A stretch of 64,000 nt of DNA, taken from contig NZ_JACSPT010000004.1 of the NCBI RefSeq assembly GCF_014837015.1, positions 124,001 through 188,000 of the forward strand. The letters are read 5' to 3'. The notes below the pieces were generated by a model. The model made no database searches. It was not told the DNA's origin and saw only the letters and a program-made list of their open reading frames with translations. Below are positions 34,507 to 48,705 of this stretch, piece by piece. Within the stretch, counting starts at the first letter, position 1; the number at the start of each line of letters is the position of its first letter. Position numbers and translations under genes: made by a program. This DNA is from Acinetobacter pecorum (lineage in GTDB: Bacteria; Pseudomonadota; Gammaproteobacteria; Pseudomonadales; Moraxellaceae).

Positions 34507-35411
34507 TTTAAGTTATCGTGATTTAATTCGGCAACCAGATAATCAATGAAGACCCGGACAGCGGGCAATAAGCCGCGACGTGAAGGATATACTGCATGAA
34601 AAATACCATGCGGCGCTTTCCAGTCGGGAAGTACCCGAACCAGTTCACCACTTGAAATATAGTGTTCGACCACATTATCTGGTAATAACGTCACTCCTGA
34701 GCCTGAGGCGGCCAGTTGTGCCAGCATATTCAGGTCAGAGCCCATAACAATTGGATTGACACGGATTTTTTTCTGCTCTTGCTGTCCGTTTTGTAGGGTC
34801 AGAAACTGTTCGGGATGGTCTTCTGCCATACTCAGGATTTTATGTTCAGACAGTTGTTCTGGGTTTTTCAAGTCACCAAATTCATTTAAGTAACCCTGAC
34901 TGGCAAATAAATGCTGTTCAATTTTTTCAAACTGTCGAATCACCAGATTTGGATCGTCATCCAGACTAGAGCGCACGCGTAAAGCCAGATCAAAGCCTTC
35001 ATTAATAATGTCCACACGCCGGTTGGTGATCATCATCTGAATTTTAATTTCGGGATATTTTTTCAGGAAATTTGGCAGAATTTTTGCCATTTCGTTCTGG
35101 GCGATCGATACCGGAAGGCTGACTTTAATGGTTCCACGCGGTTCGGTACTCAGATGATCCACCAGATCATGGGCAGCTTGCGCAGCATTAAGCATCACCT
35201 GTGCATGCCGGTAGATATTCATGCCGATATCAGTCACAGCAAAATGTCGTGAACTGCGCTGGATCAGGCGTACTCCAAGTCGTTCTTCAAGATTATAGAC
35301 GCGACGGCTGAGCTTGGATTTGGGAATATCAGTGGCTCTTTCGGCTGCACTAAAGCCGCCATGTTCAACCACTTGAGCAAAACAGTAAAAATCATCCAGA
35401 TCCGTCAGCAT
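34500..35411 (-). CDS. LysR-type transcriptional regulator
   Basis: A regulator of 303 aa. The N-terminal winged helix-turn-helix is evident: MLTDLDDFYCFAQVVEHGGF, SAAERATDIPKSKLSRRVYNLEERLGVRLIQRSSR (about 21-55). The C-terminal effector domain follows from residue 90. The sequence is of the CrgA/AaeR-like subgroup common in Acinetobacter. The ligand and target are unknown; no divergent partner gene is present, since its upstream neighbour is the sirtuin gene on the same strand, 87 bp away. Confidence 0.88.
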   Translation of the reverse strand: MLTDLDDFYCFAQVVEHGGFSAAERATDIPKSKLSRRVYNLEERLGVRLIQRSSRHFAVTDIGMNIYRHAQVMLNAAQAAHDLVDHLSTEPRGTIKVSLPVSIAQNEMAKILPNFLKKYPEIKIQMMITNRRVDIINEGFDLALRVRSSLDDDPNLVIRQFEKIEQHLFASQGYLNEFGDLKNPEQLSEHKILSMAEDHPEQFLTLQNGQQEQKKIRVNPIVMGSDLNMLAQLAASGSGVTLLPDNVVEHYISSGELVRVLPDWKAPHGIFHAVYPSRRGLLPAVRVFIDYLVAELNHDNLNT

Positions 35412-35498
35412 CGTTTAATTCCATTTCTGCAACAATAGGCTGATTAAAAAGAGATTGTTGCGCCGTGTCAACTATAGAATGCAATTACTGAAAGACAT

Positions 35499-36203
35499 TT
35501 AAACTTTAGGATCAAATAGGCTAAGCAATGTTTTCATGCCTTCTGTCGCAGTCTGGGAAATCTTATGAAACTGGGCTGGTAAGTACTGTTGATCTGCTTT
35601 GGGATCAATATAGTAGGCAGCGCATTCAGGCGGAATTTCATGGATTAAACCCGCCACCGGATAAACCTGTAAACTGGTGCCAATGACGACTAAAATATCG
35701 GCATCTTGTATACAGTCTTGTGCAACGGTATAAGCAGGCACAGCCTCGCCAAACCAGACCACATGCGGGCGCAGTGGATATCCCGCCTTACAGAAGTGCT
35801 TGTTTAAATCTAGCTCAGTACCTTCAATGGGGTAGAATTCGGTGGTGTACTGGCAATTTGGTCCTGAAGTTTTGGCCAGTCGGATATTGCCATGCAGATG
35901 AATGACTTTGGAACTGCCGGCACGCTCATGTAAATCATCAATATTCTGAGTAATTATATGCACATCAAAGTTATCTTCAAGATTGGCGATCAGCTGGTGG
36001 GCTGCATTTGGCTGTGCTTCCAGAATATTTTTACGACGTGCGTTATAAAAGCGTTGCACCAGTTCCGGATTTTTGGCCCAAGCCTCAGGTGTGGCCACAT
36101 CTTCTATACGATACTGTTCCCAAAGGCCCTTACTGTCGCGAAAAGTGTTGATACCACTTTCGGCACTCATGCCTGCACCTGAAAAGATCACCATTTTTTT
36201 CAT
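35499..36203 (-). CDS. Sir2-type NAD-dependent protein deacylase
   Basis: A sirtuin of 234 aa that removes acyl groups from lysine using NAD+. The NAD loop FSGAGMSAESGINTFR is at 8-23, TQNIDDLHERAG near 94-105 and the catalytic His in HLHGNIR near 112. PHVVWFGE near 146 is also conserved. FYNARRK near 52-58 has the Tyr-x-x-Arg pair tied to succinyl- or malonyl-lysine removal in class III sirtuins. The zinc site is incomplete: only NCQY and HFCKAG supply Cys, not the usual four. It is the last gene of the PadR-hydrolase-sirtuin unit, 19 bp after the hydrolase stop. Confidence 0.88.
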   Translation of the reverse strand: MKKMVIFSGAGMSAESGINTFRDSKGLWEQYRIEDVATPEAWAKNPELVQRFYNARRKNILEAQPNAAHQLIANLEDNFDVHIITQNIDDLHERAGSSKVIHLHGNIRLAKTSGPNCQYTTEFYPIEGTELDLNKHFCKAGYPLRPHVVWFGEAVPAYTVAQDCIQDADILVVIGTSLQVYPVAGLIHEIPPECAAYYIDPKADQQYLPAQFHKISQTATEGMKTLLSLFDPKV

Positions 36204-36222
36204 TATTCTGTCTCCTGAGTTT

Positions 36223-37155
36223 TTAGACGACTACAGGGCTAAACTGAGTATTTTCCTTTAAAAATACGCCAAGTTCCTTTGCAAATTTTAAGGGCTCAGT
36301 CAGTAAAGGGGTATGGCCCGACTTGCTGAAAAGTACCTGTTTGGCCTGAGGCAGGCTTTGGGCAATCAGATGCTGTCCCTCAATCGGATAAAGCTTGGAT
36401 TGTACACCGCTAAAGAAAGTCACCGGGCAGCTAAGTTGAGCCAGAGCTTCGCGGTAGTCCTCGCGATGGTACAAATAATTATTAATATACCATGCCATAT
36501 AGTCCACCCGGCTGGAAGGTAATAACAGACTTTGCAGTCGTGGTTGATTCAAAATGAATTCGAAAGCTTTCAGACTATATTTTTGTTCATTTTGTAGCTG
36601 AATAAACTTTAACCATAGGGTGGCAATGTGTTTACGCACAGAAACGTCAAGGTTGCGGATCAATTCAACTTGCTGGTATTGCGCAAGTAGGGCAGAGAGC
36701 TGCTGCAGGATGTCGATAAATTCCTGATGGCGTGGACCAAAAAGGCCAAAAGCCCAGGCATCATCGACTGGTATTTTAGGGGTTTGATCAATATGCAAAT
36801 AAGCTGTTATATGTTTGGCAAAGTTACCATAGTGCAGCCCATGCATGGTTGTCGTCGCGCCCATAGAGTAAGCAATCACAATGAATTTATCTAAATTGAG
36901 CTGCTGGACCACTGATTGAATATCCAGCCAGTGACTGGAAATCGCATCCAGATCTGGCGGAATTTTACAGCGACTGGAAGCCCCAAAGCCGCGCCATTCC
37001 GGAATAATAAAACGGAAATTTTTCTGATGCGGATAGAGAAAAGCTTTCCATTGCCAGCTCAGCATGCCAAGTCCCGAGAGGACCAGTACCGGTTGTCCTT
37101 GACCGTATTCGCGTACAAACAGCTGTTCACCATCGGGCATGCGATAAAAGGGCAT
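36223..37155 (-). CDS. alpha/beta fold hydrolase
   Basis: A hydrolase of 310 aa. The core has LVLSGLGMLSWQWKAF near 28-43 (oxyanion region), PEWRGFGASSR near 51-61, and the nucleophile elbow YSMGAT near 96-101. A likely catalytic His is in SKSGHTPLL near 281-289. The middle (about 130-210) is a helical cap. The closest familiar relatives are esterases and C-C hydrolases; the substrate is unknown. It starts 20 bp after the PadR gene, so expression is linked to that repressor. Confidence 0.8.
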   Translation of the reverse strand: MPFYRMPDGEQLFVREYGQGQPVLVLSGLGMLSWQWKAFLYPHQKNFRFIIPEWRGFGASSRCKIPPDLDAISSHWLDIQSVVQQLNLDKFIVIAYSMGATTTMHGLHYGNFAKHITAYLHIDQTPKIPVDDAWAFGLFGPRHQEFIDILQQLSALLAQYQQVELIRNLDVSVRKHIATLWLKFIQLQNEQKYSLKAFEFILNQPRLQSLLLPSSRVDYMAWYINNYLYHREDYREALAQLSCPVTFFSGVQSKLYPIEGQHLIAQSLPQAKQVLFSKSGHTPLLTEPLKFAKELGVFLKENTQFSPVVV

Positions 37156-37175
37156 GTGTATCTCCGTATTAAGGG

Positions 37176-37718
37176 TTATTTTGCATCAAACTGTTTGAGT
37201 CGCGGAATGACCTGTTCTAGCCAGGAAATCCAGCCCAGTTCCTGATCAATTCCCAGTTGCAGGATCATTTTATGAATATACAGGGTGCGGTCAGTTTCGT
37301 TCGCTTCGGCAAAGTCTTTGGCAAAAATGTGCTCATAGGTTTTCAGTTTTTCTTTATGCAGTTCCAGATGGCGTTCCAGTTCAGGCAGAGTCCTGTTCCC
37401 GCCAAGCTGGGCTTCGGCACGCAGACGCACCATCAGTTCTTCGCGCAGTTGTGCTGGTGAACTGTGTTCTAGCATCCAGCTGGCCAGTTCTTCCCGACCG
37501 AGGCGTTCTACCTGATAGGTTTTTTTACGGCTATTTGAATCTTCCTCTTCTATCGTCGAAATCCAGCCTTTTTGCAGCATGGCATTCAGTTCACGATAGA
37601 TCTGCTGATGGGTAGCATTCCAGAAAAAGCCCATGGAACGGTCAAAACGACGTGCCAGTTCAATGCCGGTACTGGGCTTTTCGATCAGGCTAGTCAGTAG
37701 AACATGCGATAAAGACAT
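37176..37718 (-). CDS. PadR-family transcriptional regulator
   Basis: A regulator of 180 aa. The N-terminal winged helix (MSLSHVLLTSLIEKPSTGIELARRFDRSMGFFW, ending with NATHQQIYRELNAMLQKGW) is the PadR pattern. The C-terminal Vir-like helical dimerisation part (about 95-175) is long, as in the longer (AphA-like) PadR subgroup. Two dyads in the intergenic region with fadH are its likely operators, so it probably represses its own operon and fadH. Confidence 0.88.
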   Translation of the reverse strand: MSLSHVLLTSLIEKPSTGIELARRFDRSMGFFWNATHQQIYRELNAMLQKGWISTIEEEDSNSRKKTYQVERLGREELASWMLEHSSPAQLREELMVRLRAEAQLGGNRTLPELERHLELHKEKLKTYEHIFAKDFAEANETDRTLYIHKMILQLGIDQELGWISWLEQVIPRLKQFDAK

Positions 37719-37749
37719 AAACGTCTCAAAAAAATGACTCTGGATTATT

Positions 37750-37765
37750 ATGCAACATGTTGCAT
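37750..37765. promoter_or_regulatory. perfect palindromic operator 1, PadR/fadH region
   Basis: ATGCAACATGTTGCAT is a perfect 16-bp palindrome 32 bp upstream of the PadR gene. It fits a PadR-type site, whose general form is ATGT-N8-ACAT or close variants; the ATGCAAC / GTTGCAT halves recur at the second site. Confidence 0.6.
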
Positions 37766-37792
37766 AAAAATCAATTCTGCACTATAAATTAG

Positions 37793-37806
37793 TGCAACAA
37801 GTTGCA
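37793..37806. promoter_or_regulatory. palindromic operator 2, PadR/fadH region
   Basis: TGCAACAAGTTGCA repeats the halves TGCAAC / GTTGCA of operator 1. The dyad centres are 42 bp apart, close to four turns of the helix, so two dimers would lie on the same face of the DNA. Confidence 0.6.
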
Positions 37807-37874
37807 TAAGGCTGATATCTGATAGAAATAATCAGTCAGCCTGAATAAAAATAGCCAGCACGTGTGCACGCTAG

Positions 37875-39908
<2,034 letters not shown>

Positions 39909-39916
39909 AAATATTA

Positions 39917-40026
39917 AAACCCGCTTTCCTCCCTCTCCTTTAATAAAGGAGAGGGTTAGGGAGCGGATTTATAATAAAAAATCCCCCTTGCGAAGCAGTA
40001 CTTCTCACCTTTAATAAAGGGGGAAT
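39917..40026. repeat. composite palindromic intergenic element
   Basis: Two hairpin units share the 13-base core CCTTTAATAAAGG. The first has a perfect stem CCCTCTCCTTTA / TAAAGGAGAGGG (39931-39955) inside outer arms AAACCCGCT / AGCGGATTT (39917-39925, 39962-39970). The second pairs CCCCCTT (39983-39989) with AAGGGGG (40017-40023). Placed between fadH and the next gene, it looks like a member of a dispersed repeat family; only one copy is visible in this window. Confidence 0.55.
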
Positions 40027-40063
40027 CCCGTCTATTAAAAAATATCAAAAAAAGGACTCCAAA

Positions 40064-40474
40064 ATGACCATCGAAACTACAAGAAAGTCCATTGCGCGCT
40101 GGCATGAGATGCTGGAAAAGGATGATCTGTCGATCTTGAATGAGCTACTTGCTGAAAATGTGGTGTTTCGTTCGCCAGTGGCTTTTCAGCCTTATTCTGG
40201 AAAACAGGTGGTATTCTTTATCCTGTCCAATGTAATTCAGGTCTTTGAAAATTTCACTTATCACCGTGAATTCTTCAGTGAAGATGGTAACAATGTCGTA
40301 CTTGAGTTTTCTGCTCAAGTGGGCGATAAGAAACTGAAAGGAGTTGACATGATTCATTTTGATGATGAAGGTCAGATCACTGACTTTGAAGTCATGCTTA
40401 GACCTAAATCCGGACTAGAAGCTTTAGCCTTACATATGGGCCAACGGATGCAGTCATTCCAAGCTAAAACTTAA
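40064..40474 (+). CDS. SnoaL/NTF2-like small protein
   Basis: A protein of 136 aa with the NTF2-like cone fold suggested by its order: the helix KSIARWHEMLEKDDLSILNELL, then VVFRSPVAFQPYSGK, then beta strands including DMIHFDDEGQITDFEVMLRP. The phrase DEGQITDFEVM is typical of SnoaL-like polyketide-cyclase relatives. The catalytic residue is not clear. AAAGGAC before the ATG is a weak ribosome binding site. It sits between fadH and a hydrolase; I infer only that it may handle a small hydrophobic molecule. Confidence 0.75.
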   Translation: MTIETTRKSIARWHEMLEKDDLSILNELLAENVVFRSPVAFQPYSGKQVVFFILSNVIQVFENFTYHREFFSEDGNNVVLEFSAQVGDKKLKGVDMIHFDDEGQITDFEVMLRPKSGLEALALHMGQRMQSFQAKT

Positions 40475-40544
40475 TTCGAATTATTGATATCAAGTCGGCA
40501 TGAAATTTGTAAATCACAGCTAGTAACGCTAGAGGGGATGACAG

Positions 40545-41657
40545 ATGAAAATGTTGCTTAAAAAAATGGGTCAGCTTTCCAGTGAATATCTGGATCGCTT
40601 CAGTGGAGCAGATCAGCCGACCCTCTATTACAATCCGAATGGTATTTTTTCAGGATTAATTGAATATTTACCACAACTTAAACAGAAATACCGTCCTACG
40701 CCATGGCTAGCCAATGCACATGCACATATTCTGTATCTGGATCTGATAAAAAAACGGACCATCAAGCTGAGATATGATTTGCTTGAGCAGCTAAAAATGT
40801 CAGATGGCGGTATTACCGGTATTGCATGGTATGGTCTGGATCTTCCTGCAAATACACCTACCATTGTTTTATTGCATACGATAACCGGTTCTCCTGAGTC
40901 AATGCGGGAACTGGTACGGGATCTGCATAAATATACCGGTTGGCGCGTGGCTTTATGCTTACGCCGTGGCCATGCCCACCTGCCAATGCCTGTCCCTAAA
41001 ATGAATCTTTTTGGTTCGACCCAAGACTTGCGGGAACAGTTGCTTTATATCCAGGATAAATTTCCTCAATCCGATCTTTATGGGGTTGGCTCATCTGCCG
41101 GTACAGGTTTGCTTGTCCGTTATCTCGGCGAAGAAGGCGAACAGACACCATTAAAAGCCGCATTTGCCTTGTGTCCAGGCTATGACATGGAAACGGGATT
41201 CGATTATGTCCATCCATTTTATAGTAAGGTCATGACCAAAAAACTGATTAAGCGTTTTATCCAGCCTTATCAGGAAACCTGGCAAGTCTGTCCGAGCTGG
41301 AAAAGATTACTGGAAGTTAAAGATCTATCCGAGTTTGAACGACTCTATTTTGAGCTGGCCGGATTTAAAGATTATGTGAGTTATACGCAAGCCACCAATC
41401 CTATCTACGTCTTTGAAAATGTCAAAATTCCATTGATGATTTTGAATTCGGAGGATGATCCGGTTTGTAATATCCGGAATCTGGAGCCTCATAAGGATAA
41501 AATCAGAGCCATGCCGAATATTGTCGTGATTACCACTAAAAGAGGCAGTCATTGCGGTTTTTATCAAGGCTTGATGCAAACCGAATCATGGGCCACTCGT
41601 CTGATGGCAGATTACCTGATTCATTTATCTCGTACGCAAGTACAGGCATCTGCCTAA
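40545..41657 (+). CDS. YheT/ABHD-type alpha/beta hydrolase
   Basis: A protein of 370 aa resembling YheT and eukaryotic ABHD1/2/3 hydrolases. Family traits are PTPWLANAHAHIL near 46-58, IVLLHTITGSPES near 108-120 (oxyanion region), the nucleophile elbow GVGSSAGTGL near 180-189, and the acid/His part ILNSEDDPVCN near 302 and TKRGSHCGFYQGL near 327-339. This family hydrolyses esters of lipids or acyl groups; the substrate is not known here. Followed by a bidirectional terminator. Confidence 0.8.
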   Translation: MKMLLKKMGQLSSEYLDRFSGADQPTLYYNPNGIFSGLIEYLPQLKQKYRPTPWLANAHAHILYLDLIKKRTIKLRYDLLEQLKMSDGGITGIAWYGLDLPANTPTIVLLHTITGSPESMRELVRDLHKYTGWRVALCLRRGHAHLPMPVPKMNLFGSTQDLREQLLYIQDKFPQSDLYGVGSSAGTGLLVRYLGEEGEQTPLKAAFALCPGYDMETGFDYVHPFYSKVMTKKLIKRFIQPYQETWQVCPSWKRLLEVKDLSEFERLYFELAGFKDYVSYTQATNPIYVFENVKIPLMILNSEDDPVCNIRNLEPHKDKIRAMPNIVVITTKRGSHCGFYQGLMQTESWATRLMADYLIHLSRTQVQASA

Positions 41658-41668
41658 AAAGTCTTAAT

Positions 41669-41697
41669 AAAAAACCCAGCAAATGCTGGGTTTTTTT
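41669..41697. terminator. bidirectional intrinsic terminator
   Basis: AAAACCCAGC pairs with GCTGGGTTTT around AAAT, with T-runs on both strands. It separates the hydrolase gene (plus) from the lipoprotein gene (minus). Confidence 0.85.
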
Positions 41698-41714
41698 GAT
41701 GAATGATCTTGTAA

Positions 41715-42125
41715 TTAGTTAAGTGCTGGCATTGCTGCAGCAATCGCATCAGCAACTGCATCATCTTCCGACTTGTTTTCTGGGTCAGAATTGGTTTTAG
41801 GTGCAGTTGAAGCAGGCTCTTCACTGGTTTCCTTAACTGATGTTGGCTCGCTAGTTTCCGGCTTTTTGATTTCACGGCGGATTTCAGTCGTTGTGTTTTC
41901 AGTTTGCTCACGTTGAATTTCAACCGTTGGTACCGCTTCTTCAATGACTTCTTCTTCTACTACCGGCTCAAGCGGTTCAAATTGTACCGGTTCTGGAGTT
42001 GAGATTTCTGATGCTGGAGCAACTTCTACTTGTTCTTCTTCTTTTGGTGCTTCTTTTTTTACACACGCAGTTAATGTCAGGCCAGTCAGGATTAGGGTGG
42101 AGATTAAAAGTTTCTTCATCATCAT
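41715..42125 (-). CDS. small acidic lipoprotein
   Basis: The signal MMMKKLLISTLILTGLTLTAC carries a lipobox, LTAC. The mature part is rich in Glu, Pro, Thr and Ser (APASEISTPEPVQFEPLEP, EEEVIEEAVPTVEIQ) with no hydrophobic core, so probably a disordered, surface- or periplasm-spanning tail, and ends DAIAAAMPALN. I place the start at one of the three Met codons (42119-42125); an upstream in-frame start would add a sequence unlike a signal. The promoter region is shared with divergent pyrG. No function recognised. Confidence 0.65.
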   Translation of the reverse strand: MMMKKLLISTLILTGLTLTACVKKEAPKEEEQVEVAPASEISTPEPVQFEPLEPVVEEEVIEEAVPTVEIQREQTENTTTEIRREIKKPETSEPTSVKETSEEPASTAPKTNSDPENKSEDDAVADAIAAAMPALN

Positions 42126-42284
42126 TGCATCAAACATAAAAGTGTGGAGGGGATACACCATTATAGCAGCAAAATGCAAGATAGAAATCATATGAACTTA
42201 CTGTAATTTTTTAGGGGAATTGCTGTTAGAATAGTCAATTGTTTATTGTTCTTTGAATTGATGCGGATTGACTTTGCTTTCTAG

Positions 42285-43991
<1,707 letters not shown>

Positions 43992-44022
43992 TGCGAGTTT
44001 AAGACACAACTAGGAAGTTTAA

Positions 44023-46215
<2,193 letters not shown>

Positions 46216-46222
46216 GCGACTT

Positions 46223-46618
46223 ATGTCAATGTTATTAAATGTATTCGACTCTTTGATGAGTAAAGTACTGTTGGGCCTTGCGATCGTTCTGATCGCAGGG
46301 TTTCAATATTTATACTGGTTTGGTGAAGGTGGTTATCATGATCATCAGCAACTGACCCAGAAAATCCAGCAACAAGTAGAATTAAATGAAGAGCTAAAAG
46401 AACGTAATCGCGTTCTCGCAGCAGAAGTCTATGATTTGAAGAATGGTATTGAAGCCATCGAAGAGCATGCACGTTTAGATCTTGGCCTGATTAAGCCTCA
46501 TGAAACTTTTGTTCAAATGAGTACCATCAGCACCCAATATAAACCGATCTATCTTAATCCCAATTCTAAAGTAGACCTGCGAACCAATGAGTCAGCTGAA
46601 GTACCAACCACACCCTAA
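46223..46618 (+). CDS. ftsB: cell division protein FtsB
   Basis: A divisome protein that forms a trimer with FtsL and FtsQ at the division site. The 131 aa (E. coli about 103) comprise a membrane span at about 14-32 (VLLGLAIVLIAGFQYLYW), a periplasmic coiled coil (HDHQQLTQKIQQQVELNEE to KERNRVLAAEVYDLKNG) and EAIEEHARLDLGLIKPHETF, the family's typical C-terminal block. The 3' tail beyond it is lineage-specific. Its end overlaps ispD by 32 bp. Confidence 0.92.
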   Translation: MSMLLNVFDSLMSKVLLGLAIVLIAGFQYLYWFGEGGYHDHQQLTQKIQQQVELNEELKERNRVLAAEVYDLKNGIEAIEEHARLDLGLIKPHETFVQMSTISTQYKPIYLNPNSKVDLRTNESAEVPTTP

Positions 46619-47300
46619 ACTTTGGGCCATTCTTCCAGCTGCAGGTTCCGGTAGCCGTTTCTCTAAAACAGAGCTGAAACAATACCAGATGATTCAGGAG
46701 CAGACAGTTCTTGAACATACGGTGGCACGTCTAAATCAACTGCCTTTGGCGGGTTATGTTCTGGCGATTGGTGAACAGGACAACGTGGCGAAAACCCTGC
46801 CATTTTCCAGTCTGGAGAAGGCCCATTTTTGTCAGGGTGGTGCCGAGCGGGTGAACTCTGTATTGAATGCATTGATTTATTTATCTCAAATCACTTCTGA
46901 AGATGACTGGGTGCTGGTCCATGATGCGGCGCGTCCGTGTGTCAGTCAGGATTGTCTTCAGCAGTTAGTCAATGCGGCGATGACCAAGGATCAGGCTGCA
47001 ATTTTGGCGATTCCGGTACGAGATACCCTGAAACGGGTCATGACTGGTTCTGATATTGAGGAAACGGTCGATCGCTCGATGCTCTGGCAAGCACAAACCC
47101 CACAAATGGCGAAACTGGGAGTCTTGAAGCGCGCCATTCAACAGGCGTTGAAAAATGGTGCAACCATTACCGATGAAGCCAGCGCACTGGAGCATATTGG
47201 TGAGCAGGTGAGTGTAGTTCAAGGGCGTTCTGATAATATTAAAATTACTTATCCGGATGATCTGGAACTCGCCAGGCTGATTTTACAAGCTCAGGCGTAA
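46587..47300 (+). CDS. ispD: 2-C-methyl-D-erythritol 4-phosphate cytidylyltransferase
   Basis: IspD makes CDP-ME from MEP and CTP in the non-mevalonate isoprenoid route. The protein of 237 aa has the CTP site LPAAGSGSRFS near 16-26, then KQYQMIQEQTVLEHT near 31-45, VLVHDAARPCVSQD near 110-123, and TDEASALEHIGEQV near 192-205 with ending RSDNIKITYPDDLELA. The usual partner ispF is not next to it here. ATG at 46587 lies within ftsB, so translation is coupled. Confidence 0.95.
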   Translation: MSQLKYQPHPKLWAILPAAGSGSRFSKTELKQYQMIQEQTVLEHTVARLNQLPLAGYVLAIGEQDNVAKTLPFSSLEKAHFCQGGAERVNSVLNALIYLSQITSEDDWVLVHDAARPCVSQDCLQQLVNAAMTKDQAAILAIPVRDTLKRVMTGSDIEETVDRSMLWQAQTPQMAKLGVLKRAIQQALKNGATITDEASALEHIGEQVSVVQGRSDNIKITYPDDLELARLILQAQA

Positions 47301-47413
47301 AAATGTATTCAAATAAAATTTAAATAAAAGCAGAATAAATCTGGCTATGGCGATCTATTCCCTATGGCTTTCACTTATAATTTTGCCATCATTCTTTTTT
47401 CACCTTCTGGCCA

Positions 47414-48553
47414 ATGATACCTTCACAGCAGTATCGGTTTTTACGTCATTCTTTGCGTGATGGACGTAGTATTAACCCGCAAGATTCATCTCGATGGACC
47501 AAGTTGCACCTTGATCCGTGGTTATTGTGCTTTCTGATTCTGAATGCAATCCTGGGTTTAATGGTGGTGTATAGCGCGACCTCCGAAGACTCTGGCATGG
47601 TGGTGCGTCAGGCGATCAGTTTCGGAATTGGCTTTGTGCTGCTGTTTATCTGTGCGCAGATTCCACCGAAAGTCTATCAGGCGATTAGTCCATACCTGTA
47701 TGCCTTCGGAATATTCATGCTGCTTCTGGTCTTTGTGATTGGTGAAAAACGTTTAGGTGCAACCCGCTGGATTACCTTGCCAGGGGTAGGAAGTATGCAA
47801 CCGAGTGAGGTGATGAAATTTGCGATGCCTTTGATGATGGCCTGGTATTTTGCACGCAAGCCGTTTCCTCCCAAATTTTTGCATATTGTCGGGGCTTTGA
47901 TTTTATTGGGGATACCATTTGTTTTAGTGGCACTTCAGCCTGATTTGAATATTGGTTTGGTGATTCCCGGTATTTTTGTTCTATTTTTAAGTGGGATGTC
48001 GTGGCGTCTGATTGGTGGTGCAGCGGCGGCAGTAGCCGTGGCAGCTCCGGCTGCATGGATGTTCGTACTACAGGAATATCAAAAAAAACGTATCACCACG
48101 TTGTTCGATCCGGAGTCAGATGCCTTGGGCGCGGGCTGGAATATTATCCAGTCCAAAATCGCCATTGGTTCAGGCGGTTCCACAGGTAAAGGCTATACTG
48201 AAGGTACGCAATCGCATTTGGGTTATCTCCCTGAACATCATACTGACTTTATTATGTCGACCTATGCCGAAGAATTCGGTTTTATTGGTGTTTTCCTGCT
48301 GTTCAGTTTATTCACTGCCATTATTATTCGCTGTTTGATGATTGGTTTAAACAGCTTTCATAACTTTGGCCGTTTATATGCTGGAGCCATGGGACTGACT
48401 TTCTTCTTCTTTGTATTTTTAAACTCAGGCATGGTGAGCGGGATTTTACCTGTAACTGGAGATCCATTGCCGCTGATGAGTTATGGTGGAACGGCAGTGA
48501 TTTCCATGCTGGCCGGGATGGGCATTGTGATGTCGATTCATACCCATCGATAA
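47414..48553 (+). CDS. rodA: rod-shape peptidoglycan glycosyltransferase RodA
   Basis: A SEDS-family membrane enzyme of 379 aa that polymerises lipid II with PBP2 during side-wall growth. It has about ten membrane spans. SEDS motifs include VYSATSED near 53-60, GATRWITLPGVGSMQPSEVMKF near 115 and on (catalytic Asp region follows in later loops), LQPDLNIGLVIPG near 176-188, and the C-terminal GDPLPLMSYGGTAVISML near 350-367. Position in the cluster after ispD rather than beside pbpA is noted. A bidirectional terminator follows at 48662. Confidence 0.92.
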   Translation: MIPSQQYRFLRHSLRDGRSINPQDSSRWTKLHLDPWLLCFLILNAILGLMVVYSATSEDSGMVVRQAISFGIGFVLLFICAQIPPKVYQAISPYLYAFGIFMLLLVFVIGEKRLGATRWITLPGVGSMQPSEVMKFAMPLMMAWYFARKPFPPKFLHIVGALILLGIPFVLVALQPDLNIGLVIPGIFVLFLSGMSWRLIGGAAAAVAVAAPAAWMFVLQEYQKKRITTLFDPESDALGAGWNIIQSKIAIGSGGSTGKGYTEGTQSHLGYLPEHHTDFIMSTYAEEFGFIGVFLLFSLFTAIIIRCLMIGLNSFHNFGRLYAGAMGLTFFFFVFLNSGMVSGILPVTGDPLPLMSYGGTAVISMLAGMGIVMSIHTHR

Positions 48554-48661
48554 ATTATTCTAAAAGTTGGACTTTTTCCGGCTTTCTTATAGACTTAAGA
48601 TAAGTTGTTTTAAAAATCCAGTTGGGCCAGAAGAAAAAAAGAATATTCTAGAACTCGTATT

Positions 48662-48699
48662 AAATTAAAAAAGCCCTCATTTGAGGGCTTTTTTAATTT
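48662..48699. terminator. bidirectional intrinsic terminator, rodA / cyd
   Basis: Two perfect 18-bp arms (containing AAAAAAGCCCTCA and TGAGGGCTTTTTT) flank a two-base loop. It ends both rodA on the plus strand and the cyd operon on the minus strand. Confidence 0.9.
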
Positions 48700-48705
48700 A
48701 ATACT

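Noticed and set aside
46587-46618. Overlap of ftsB and ispD as a frameshift or fusion
   Set aside because: Both proteins are complete and in standard order; 32-bp overlap is ordinary translational coupling.
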